Below are positions 49,973-60,400 of a stretch of 64,000 bases of DNA, piece after piece. Within the stretch, counting starts at the first letter, position 1; every line of letters starts with the position of its first letter. Source of the DNA: Onchocerca volvulus (lineage: Eukaryota; Nematoda; Chromadorea; Rhabditida; Onchocercidae); NCBI GenBank assembly GCA_000499405.2, contig HG738138.1, positions 17,591,119 to 17,655,118 of the forward strand, read 5' to 3'. A model generated the notes under the pieces. It was given only the letters and a program-made list of their open reading frames with translations, searched no databases and had not been told where the DNA came from. The translations under genes were made by a program, and so were the position numbers.

Positions 49973-52900
49973 TTAGCCACTGCACATCAAACAATCACCT
50001 CCATTGCTCATCCTGCACTCCATCATTTTTGTTGTCAGTTCATTGGCAGAACCAGGATCCGGATTAGAGCCAGACTTAGAATCGTTATCTGCACTAACGT
50101 TACCATATTCTTTAAGTAGAGTTTTATCAACTGTGAACTGCACTGCGTCAACTGCTGGTCTCGTGCGTAAATAATACATTCCAGTTTTCAGGCCCTATAA
50201 GAATTCAAAATTTTGAAAAAGCAAAAATAAATACAAATACTTGTCAAATTTTGCTGAAATATAAAAGGTTCATACATCAAAAATGCTCATACATACCTTT
50301 TGCCATCCATAAAAATGCATACTAGTAATGCTACTGTAATTGGGACGCGCTAAAAATATATTTAACGACTGCGACTGATCGATGAATGCACCACGGTCGG
50401 CAGCCATATCAATAATATCCTTCAATTTAAATCCTTAATTATTTCAATTAAATCTCCATAATTAAATAAAATAACTGCATTCCATGTCCCTAACAGTTCA
50501 AAAATTCACAAACTCTTACTCTTTAAGTCTGATTATTATTAGCACTTACTCGCTGCGACATTTCCCAAACCGTCTTATAAAGATCTCGGATTTCTTGTGG
50601 AATGCGTACAATATTCTGAACCGATCCTTTGTTTTTAATTATTTCTAATTTCATATCATCATTCCATAAGTCGAGATCCATTAGATCATTCATAAGGTGC
50701 ATATTAAAGATCTTCAAAAAGATTATATAATCCTGTAGGCAACGAAGTGTTATTTGAAGAAATACAAAGAATAAAAAAATCATTTTCGGAATAATCCATT
50801 CAGAAATCAATAAAACATCTTGAAACTTTGCCTGAAAACTTCCGGATAAGACATTACGGGTGAACACATTGCTGGTATAAGGTTCAATACTCTCATTGTT
50901 GCCAAGTATCTGGGCAGTTGAAGCAGTAGGCATTGGTGCCAATAACACGCTATTTCGAATGCCGTACATTGCAATCTTCTCACGTAAAGTTCCCCAGTCC
51001 CACTGATCTGTTGGCGTCACATTCCACATGTCAAATTGCAAAATCTGAAATATATTTACCATTGACTTTTATGGAAACACATAACAAAACATAAAATTTA
51101 AAAACGTGCGCTAATGAAAAGCTAGAAGAAAAATTTTGAAAAATCAAATATTGAAAACTGTTGAAAGGTTTATAATATGACAAAAAACATTAAGTCATCA
51201 AACACTAACTCCCTTGCTAACAGGCGAATCTTCGTAGCTTTCATATGGACTTTGTTCCTTTGCAAGTTCACAAGAAGCTTCAAGTGCTGCATAATACATC
51301 GTTTCAAAGATTCGCTTATTAAGATCACGAGCTTTCTCACTAGTAAATGGATATCTGAAAAACTGCCGAAAAGTCCAACAAGTTTACTTGGTAATTTCTT
51401 AACACTGTAACTATTAACTCGAGAATCCTTAGAAGTTAAAAAAGAAAGAAAACCGCATAAGGATAAAAGCATCAGCTAGGCCTTGAACACCAATGCCAAT
51501 CGGACGATGTCTCTTATTAGATCGTTCCGCTTCCGGTACTGGATAATAATTGCGATCAATAATTTTATTCAAATTTCTAACCATTACTTTAGTGACCTGA
51601 AATATAATCATACTTTTTACATAACGAAGATTCAAAATAAATCCAGCATTCAATCAGAACTAATTTTATTTCGGCAGATCCCTCTTTCTTTTCTATATAT
51701 GTATGTATATACATGCACATACCTCACGCAGTTTTTTGAAGTCAAATGTCTTTTCTGATGTAACAAAACGGCTAAGAGCAATGGATGCCAAATTACACAC
51801 GGCAATCTCTTCACGAGACGAATATAGTACTACTTCAGTACATAAATTGGAACACTTGATGGTACCTAAGTTCTGCTGGTTAGTTTTTCGATTACACGTG
51901 TCCTGCAATTTCAAGTCCCATTTAATAGAGATCCAATAATTTCCTTATAAACACTGTTTTAAAAACGCACTTCTCACCAACAAAAATGCGAAATTACTGA
52001 CTTATCAACTCTGCTCTGAATGATCAATTATGATGCACGCATAACTGAAGGAATATACAAATTAATTTACATTAGGAAAAAAAAACAAAAAACTACAAGT
52101 ATAAAGAAATGAGATACTTTGGAAATAATTGATTATTATAAACCGAACAACCAGATTTAATGCATATTTCACATAACTTCAAAGAACAGTTAAGAGATCC
52201 TTAAAATCGCATAACATTACCTTGTATACCATATATGGCACACCAGTTTCTATTTGAGTAAAAACAATCGTTTCCCATAACTTTCTAGCAGGTATTTGCT
52301 TCCTATACCGACCGTCTTCTTCATATCTGCAATTTTTTTTTGAATTCAGAATCCAAAGTCATTTTTCATACCTTCATCATATAAATGAAAAAGTGGAAGC
52401 ATAAATAAAATTTTTCTTACTGTGTGTACAATTTCTCAAATGTCTTGCCCCAGGAATCTTCCAACCCGGGGCATTCAGCAGGACACATTAATGACCATAT
52501 TTTATCGTCACGTACGCGCTCCATGAAAAGATCCGGTATCCATAAACCAAAGAATAAATCACGACAACGTTCTAGTTCATCACCTACATTCTTCCTCAGT
52601 TCTAGAAATTCAAAAATATCAGCATGCCATGGTTCCAAGTAAACGGCAAATGCGCCTGGTCTCTGCAACAAATTTCAGTTATTTTCAAGAGACAGATATT
52701 ACACCATTCAATATATAAAAAAGCTCTAAAAGAACTTAATAATTCAGGGATGTAAGAGTTGAGAGAGAAAAATTTTTAGATAGTTTAAGAAATGCACTAA
52801 CCTTATTCCCACCTTGATCGACGTATCGTGCCGCATTATTGAACACACGAAGCATGGGAACCAAGCCATTTGAAACGCCATTTGTCTAAATAATGTGAAA

Positions 52901-55310
52901 TTTCTTAATTCAAATTTCTACTTTAAAGCTTCAAAATTCGCTGCTAGTCAAATTACTCATAAATAGTTAAGAGCCTGACAGTCAAATTACTGATAAATAT
53001 TTAGAAGAAAAGCATTTGCAATATCGTTTTATTTATTTTAATGCCCGAATCTCCAATACAATGAATTAATAATTTTCTAGAATTCATAAACAAAAAAAAA
53101 AAAACAAAACAAAACAAAACAAAAGGAATGTGATAACCAATTTATTTAAATTTGCAATATCCTGATAACCAATACTAAGCACATACTCCAGCAATTGCCG
53201 AACCAGTGGCACGTATGCAGTGTACATTCAAGCCAATACCACCCGCACTTTTTGAAATCAATGCACATTTTTTCAGCGTTTCGAATATGCCTTCAATGCT
53301 ATCTTCAAACATTGTCAACAGGAAACATGAACTCATTTGCGGTGTGCAGGTGCCACTATTAAAAAGTGTCGGTGTTGCATGTGTAAACCACCTTTCGGAC
53401 ATCAAATTGTAAGTCTGAAATTAAAAATTGATAGTTTTTATAAAAAATGTCACGACTGTGCATTCGACATTCAATCCAGATTTTTGATATTTCCGACTAA
53501 TACTTATTTAGAATTTATCTGCGGACATTAACGTAATAATGCATTGTATAGAAAAATGCTTACTTAAAAACTTAGTTAAATTAGATACTATCAACCGATA
53601 CCTCAAGAGCAGCTTCAATGTCTTCACCGTGAATTCCAAGTGCAACTCTCATCAACATATGCTGCGGACGTTCTGCTATCTCTCCGTTTATCTGCAAGAG
53701 ATAAGAGCGTTCTAACGTCTTTAAACCAAAATATGTGTAGAAATAGTCACGTCCGTGAACTATTGCTGAGTCGAGAATCTGAAAAAAAGATCTTTAGTGG
53801 GATAAAAACAAGTAAAAACTTGAATGAACGAAACCATTAGAAGCAAACAAAACATTAAATGGTAAGAATTCATAAGATTATACACCATTCTACTAAAACA
53901 CCATCATGTCAATCTTTCAATCTAAAATCACGCAATTTCTAAGACCAAACAATTTTAATGAAATCCAGTAACTAGTCATATATCCTTGGAAATTTCGTTT
54001 GTTAAAAGGATAGAAATAACGAATTCACATCAAGTTAAGATTTTTTTTCATTTACATTCTTTAACTTGAAAACTATTATATAATCAACTTACATCTGCGT
54101 TATTCTGGATGGTATCAAATAATTCTTTGCTAATCAGTGGCATATGTCGACCCGATTTTGGATGTGTAGCATCGTACAGTCTTCTGGAGACTTTCGAAAA
54201 TAACTAAAACAAGAATGTTATTTTAGAAAATTTTCAAATGTCACAATAAACATATCTTTTATCGGGCCGTATCGTTAACAGATGCATTTAATTACTATGA
54301 AAGTGAAGGTTTTATTTAATTTTTACGCAACATTTCTTGGATCTTTTGATTGAATCGAATGCATCTAAACAAAAGATCTTTCTTAAATGAATTATTTAAA
54401 TTAATTAGTATTAGACTGAAACCGAAAGAATTTAACATATTAAGCTGAAAGTCTGATACCGGAATTATAAAATGTTTTACAAAATATACATCAACTATCA
54501 TTTTTATCATTAACTGCTACAGCTAAAATAACCTTTTCAGTTTTCTTATGTAAATTAGAGACAGCAATTCGAGATGCCAAACGAGCATAATCTGGGTGTT
54601 TAGTTATCATGTCAGCTGCAATTTCTGCAGCTAAATTATCCAATTCAGCAGTTGTTACACCTTTATATAGACCAGCAATCACTTTTTGAGAAATTTCGAT
54701 CTAAAAACCATGAGCATTACAATCTCCTAAAGAGACAAAACCCTGAATTTTCAGAAATGATACCATTATATAATTTCCAAAATTTTACGAGAGAACTTGA
54801 AAGTTTTTGAGAATTCCTTCAGTAATTATTAAAATGCGCAAATTATATATTTTACATGATCCACTCGTTCCTGACTTAGGCCATAGCACAGTTTCATAAT
54901 TCGGTGAGCAATTTTATCAAAAGAGACAGCCTCATGTCGTCCATCTGAAATATATGTAGTATAAACATGATTACTATATACTAGTATATATAAAGAGAAA
55001 ACTCGAGCAGCAGTTCCCAGCAGTCTAATATTCTAAGTACCGTCCAGAAGACCAATATTCTTCGAGCAGTCTAATATTCTAAGTACCGTAATTCGATGAC
55101 TGAACTTCTCAAGCACTACAATTTTTTTTTCGATTACACAACGTGATGTAATTATATATTTTAGATCTTTTCATGGTACTTGACATTTATCAATTATCAA
55201 TGATTCTTTAGTGGTGCTTAATTTATTTTAATAAGCTAAAGATAAATTCTGGGTAACATACCTCGTTTGACTACGTAACAATTGGAGGTTCGTTTGATAG
55301 GTTGCACCAT
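49973..55310 (-). CDS. rnr-1: Ribonucleoside-diphosphate reductase large subunit
   Basis: Reduces ribonucleoside diphosphates to deoxy forms with the small R2 subunit; cytosolic. Exons: 55262-55310, 54856-54944, 54533-54700, 54093-54203, 53602-53778, 53187-53414, 52802-52885, 52421-52662, 52221-52326, 51723-51902, 51454-51596, 51210-51354, 50832-51044, 50550-50711, 50297-50419, 49973-50194. Length is 813 residues (human RRM1 792). The ATP cone lies in residues 1-92. Catalytic residues sit at a constant +10 from human numbering: Cys228 (MSSCFLL), Asn437-Cys439-Glu441 (SNLCTE), Cys454 (AVCNLAS), Tyr747-Tyr748 (GMYYLRTRP). The C-terminal redox pair is in DCLMCSG (808 and 811). This constant offset validates the exon chain, including a GC-AG intron before 50711. 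The tail before it ([15 protein letters not shown]) is species-specific. Confidence 0.97.
50712..50831 (-). other. GC-AG intron in rnr-1
   Basis: The donor reads CAG|GCAAAG and the acceptor TTTTTGAAG. Joining here gives [16 protein letters not shown], matching human LSGEFQ-IVNPHLLKDL without gap. GT alternatives break frame. Confidence 0.8.
55019..55089. repeat. Tandem duplication in rnr-1 intron 1
   Basis: An identical 25-bp string starting AGCAGTCTAATATTCTAAGT occurs at 55019-55043 and 55065-55089, a 46-bp period. A third partial phrase, CCAATATTCTTCGAGCAG, lies between. Confidence 0.85.
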
Positions 55311-55346
55311 TATAGTTGAAGATTATATCAAGAGATGATTAATTAA

Positions 55347-55355
55347 CTGAAATAT
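55347..55355 (-). other. Probable spliced-leader acceptor of rnr-1
   Basis: ATAATATTTCAG on the minus strand ends 36 nt before the start codon. Confidence 0.5.
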
Positions 55356-55581
55356 TATAAGTTAAATGGAAATATCCAGGACTTTCGGCAACTAATTACA
55401 GTACAGTAAGCATAAAACTCCCAAATGGTTGCATTTCCCTTATATCTAATATCGCTTGTCGTTAATAAAAAGTTGTCTACCGAAATGTTGTAAAAATTCT
55501 TCCAGGAATTTAACTTCTCAAGTATAATTAATTATTACAAAGCACTATAATACATCCCAATGCAACCAATCAATTAAATCC

Positions 55582-55767
55582 TTATACCATTACAGACATG
55601 AACAAAGCATTAGAATAGAGCATAGCTTCATAACTCTTTCTGATTTTGAAATTTGGCGTACCCGCCAAAACCATTCCACCGTATCCCTCTGCTACTCTCA
55701 CACCATAAAGAGAATGAACGTTCTGATACTGCACAGATTGAAGACGGAGTGTGATGGATCCTGACAA
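55582..55767 (-). other. Isolated 61-codon open frame next to the dispersed repeat
   Basis: The frame has protein-like text (SLYGVRVAEGYGGMVLAGT, NFKIRKSYEAML) and good codon variety but no recognised family, start exon or partner exon. It lies just left of repeat copy 2, between rnr-1 and NCBP3. It may be an exon fragment or part of a mobile element. Confidence 0.25.
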
Positions 55768-55799
55768 GGAAGTCTTATTAACTGACAGGACAGTGATTC

Positions 55800-56110
55800 G
55801 TCACAAACAATTCAAAGAATATTCAAGTAAATTGATCGCTCGTTAGTCTTTCCTTTGTCGCTTATGAAGATTACTCCTCCTTGACTGTCAATTTGCTGCA
55901 GCAGTGTCGCTTCGAACTCCAACTATTGCTATGGTCTTGTCGGTGTCTGAACTCCGAACTGAACTCACTTTGGCCCGAAATCCGAACCTGTTAAATGCTT
56001 TCGGGGCTCTCACTCCTTTTCTGATCTCCAATATGTCGCCTTATGATTGTCGACCTCACTTTGTTAATGTGTTAATCGAGGTGTTTTAGCGGCAAACATG
56101 CTATCGTTTC
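55800..56110 (+). repeat. Dispersed repeat, copy 2
   Basis: Partner of 21300-21640 in the same orientation; by eye about two thirds of positions agree, with small indels. It lies in the gap between the rnr-1 and NCBP3 genes. No coding capacity was recognised. Confidence 0.7.
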
Positions 56111-56854
56111 GGGATAAACATTTTATCGCTCTGGCGGTAAACATATTTGTTTTCGCTATAAAAAGATTTATCCTTTTTAAACTAAACGTAGTTATCCATT
56201 TGTTGGTTCCTTTAACACTTTATTTGCAACAATAACATCTTTCGGATCTCCCCAACACCGCCTATGGGTCAGTAATTGTGGGCAGTAGGCCTAACTATAG
56301 TTGATCATAAAGTATGTCCTCCCTCCACTACATCTGATAATGCACTAGAAACTGCTATACCCCCGAGATATGCCAATACAGATAATGGATTCAGTGAATT
56401 ATCACGACTCCCACCAAAATCCATGCCGCAGCATCCTCCAAACTGAGTCATTGCAAATCTTTCGCAACATCCTCAACTCTTACCTTCCTTCCCCCACATT
56501 TCAGCTTCATACTGTATTTAAGTCTTTTAGACCAGAATCCATACTTCATTACATTATTAAGAAGCGTTTTATAGGCGACAACGATTCATGTGGACCGTCC
56601 TGATGTGATCATAAAGATACCATTAGTACACTTTTTTCGCAAATGATTCATCAACATCAACCATTAAAGACATCCAAATTCAGATGAACAAACTTTCAAT
56701 ACAATTTCTTGACGTCAAAATAATTGCTACGAAAAAAAGTTGACATCGCATAGCATAGTAGTAAACACAGTGCATTGGAGTTTCTATAGAATAAATACTG
56801 AACAAAATCTCGAGAAATTTTTCTTCGGAATATCCTAATACTATGTATTCTCAG

Positions 56855-56910
<56 letters not shown>

Positions 56911-57440
56911 ACAGGACTGCACTAAAACTTAAGAAAGATAAACTTAATATTTTAGGTTCCCAGCAATCCAGGGCTCTAATAAACAGATTAAGCATAAGTA
57001 TATTCATTAAGTGGTATTCGATTACTCCTAAATTTTGACAAGTGTTATCGCTTACTGCCGAGATTAAAACTAGTCTTCTGTTAATAATGGAAGAGTGGAG
57101 CTAACAGAATTTTTGAAGTCCATGTACTGTGATTTCTTGAAACAACTGGAATTTATAATATTTCTAAAAGAAAGAAACGAAACACAGAACTGTTGTGGCC
57201 ACAAAAAATCTTGACATTTGCAACTATCACAAAGCGGAAACAGTGGGCCGATATGCTACATATTCGCACTAATTTATTAAATAATGACTATAAGAACAAT
57301 TTTCCTTCCTCTACTTTCTTTCACTTGTGCATTTACCGCTCTCCCTCTCCTCCTCTAGTATACAATATTTCTTCTCAGTTCAAGAAAATATGCAACAGAA
57401 AATCAGGAACTTGACTACTTCGAAAGTTTTGTAACTAAAG
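56111..57440. other. Intergenic, 3' flank of NCBP3
   Basis: Contains the TA microsatellite below. AATAAA on the minus strand at 57273-57278, 160 nt beyond the NCBP3 stop, is a plausible poly(A) signal. No gene seen. Confidence 0.45.
56858..56908. repeat. (TA)n microsatellite, about 25 units
   Basis: An uninterrupted TA dinucleotide run. The open frames that cross it are spurious. Confidence 0.95.
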
Positions 57441-60400
57441 TTAACTATTACTATCACCATCTCTGGCCTGAAACAGTACTGTTTTGATCACTTTTTTTTT
57501 TGGTGCAGAGACGCGCAAATGAACACCAGTTTTCTTCAAATCCCAAGGCTGCGGTGTTGGACTGGGATTCCGATCGTCGCTCAGATCACCTTCATCTTCA
57601 TCATTATCATTTCCGTGATTGCCGCTTAGTGACTTTCTTTTGAGTGAACTGCAATCGAGAAAAAAATTATTGACTAAAAGCAGAAATTAAAACTTTAATG
57701 CACATGAACATCTATTTTTATTACTATTGTTACCAGTTTTGTGTAGATCTGCACGGGTCGGGTCGTAAAGTGTTTAAACCAAAGAATTAGAAAACCCAAC
57801 ACTATGAGTCAGTTAATCAAGTTTGTTTGAATTAGCATCATTTTCCTCATCATTACCTGCAACAGAGTGTCTTGATCTAGAAAACGATGTAAATCGAAAT
57901 CCCATTTTAAGTTCCCTATTTATATGTTCGCTATTTCTAGCTCTTTTTGAACTGAATGCAAAAAAATACACAATTCTTACCGAAGATCTTCACGATCAGC
58001 TGCCATTGATCCACTATCAGATAACAAATCAGCAACAGTTTTAAACCGTTTTGCTCCACGTCCACGTGACCTAATCTTGTGTTTTCTCGTACCGACAATA
58101 ATTACTTTGTCATCCGTGGGTATTGGCGAGCTGTCCTTCTCCTCATCCGCTGTTTTTCCCGGTCCCTCATAAAATCTGTAAAAGAAATTTATTATTCGAA
58201 ACCATTTCAGTCCATTTCCGTCCCATTTTTAGGAACATACCAATTTTTAGAATAATCGGCCTTTCTCAACTATACCTTGTATCATGCTCATAATCCCATT
58301 CCAGTTCATTACCCTTCTCATCGAAGATATTTAGTCCGGGTCGTATTCGATTTTTTCGATTCATCCATTTATAGGTGTAACCATCTAAAATGAAAGTACA
58401 TTTTGCAAGATAACAAACATCTATGACAAACCAAAAAAGGATACCCAAAAAGATCAAATGAATGCTGTCTTTCTGGCTCTCCAACTAGAAACAAAAGGAT
58501 TTCCAAATCCCCAGAAATTCTATAAATTTTTTAATTTTAGCACACAACAGACAAATAAAAAAAAGGAAGAAATAACATGATTCATAATTGAATTCTTACC
58601 CGGATCCACTGAATCCGAACTAATTTTCCGTCGCATATCCGCAGAACTTATAAGACCCTTAAATAAAATCACAATATTTGATAAAATTTTCTTGATTATA
58701 AGAAACAAACACAAAAATAACGAAATCAATGGATTGATAATTGAAATTTGAAACAGATAATCATCAAAATTAAAGCAAAAATTACTAAAAAATTTTGAGT
58801 CCTCACCAACAATAATTTTTTATTCGACGATCTCCTCAATCCACCCTTTTTCACCCTCTCTTCCCTTTTTCATCATGGTCCAATTATTCAGGAAAATGAT
58901 AAAAAGATATCTATTGCCCTTATCGTTTATTTTATTCCTATTAAGTTTAAATGAAGATTGTATGCCAATCTTTGTTTATTATTACAAAGAAAATTTGGAA
59001 GAAAAATTACTTTTGCTATATCTTCTCTTAAACTGAATCGCAGTATAATTAATCGCTTATGTCCGACATGCTTCGTTATCACTCGCCATTTTCCTATACA
59101 AATAATATTTAGTGTAGTTCACTACTAGTCTATTATTTCATGAAACTCATTATTCTAGCAAATAGATGAAAAGCCGCAATAGTACTCCACAATTTCCGAG
59201 ATATCTTAAGAAAGTATTCTTGGCAAATAAGAGTCCATTTAGGTAAGGAATCTCTAAAAAACTCCTCGCAATGCAATCAATTATTCACCAAAACAAAATC
59301 GTCATTCATATCACTTCTTTGGTTACATTAAAAACCGTATACTTATGATTTTTCATTTCCCTCTTTTCATTGCATCGAGAATTATAAAATTTGGTACCTT
59401 TTTAATGCAAATTTCATGAACCCTCAACCGACCTAACCTTCTGTCACTTTTCAGTTGCCGTGATACTTCAAATCAAACTCACCAGGTGGTACTTCAACTT
59501 GATCAACCTCTACTTCAATTACATTGGCTTCCGTGTTTCGCTTATTCGATGACCCTGAAATAGTAACTTAAATTTTTCCAGAAAACTTCATAAATTTGCA
59601 CTTTTCTGCATATACTAATGATTCGTACTTTTCTGCATGTACTAATGATTCTTTTTTTTTTTTTTTTTCGAGTCACTTGCAATTATATCTAATGAAATGA
59701 CTTGAAATTTCAATCCTTACAAACAGGTTACTCAAATGTATGACTCCATTTCCTATTTTGACTGTTTGCTTACAAAATTTTTACTCTAAAACTAAAAAGA
59801 GTAGATTCAGAACCTTTAACCATACTGATCGTTACATCATCTCCCTGCTCCTCTCGCATTTCGCCATCTTCTTCTTCCTCAACACTATCTGCAACTTCAC
59901 CCTCTTCCACTTGCCGCCTACTACGAATTCGTTTCAACGGTTTCGTCATCTCCAGCATCATCTTCAACAGTAATTTTTAAGCTAACAAAAACTATATAAC
60001 TTGCAGAAATTCTAAATATATGTCCCCTTTAATTCACGGCAAAAAATCATGCTTAAAAAGATATTCTATGGTACTCATAAGAAATATGCTTCAAGCACTA
60101 GAATCTAGAAAAAGCAAGACAGGACGAGAAAATAAGCGAAAGCTCCTCATCTGCACGGCTCTTGCAAGAAAATGTCACTAAATAAATCTAAGATATTGAA
60201 TTTACAAAACACGCTTTTGTGGAAAAAATGATTCACTATTCGCGGAAAAAGAAACTGCATACTTTAGCAACAGAAAAGCGATCATTCCAAATGACATTAC
60301 AGCTCACTTCATCAATCATTTCGACCGCTATTGGATCAAACTCAGCGAAAATTCTGAAATAAGCAAAAAAAGCCAGATTACCGATCAGACTAAATACATC

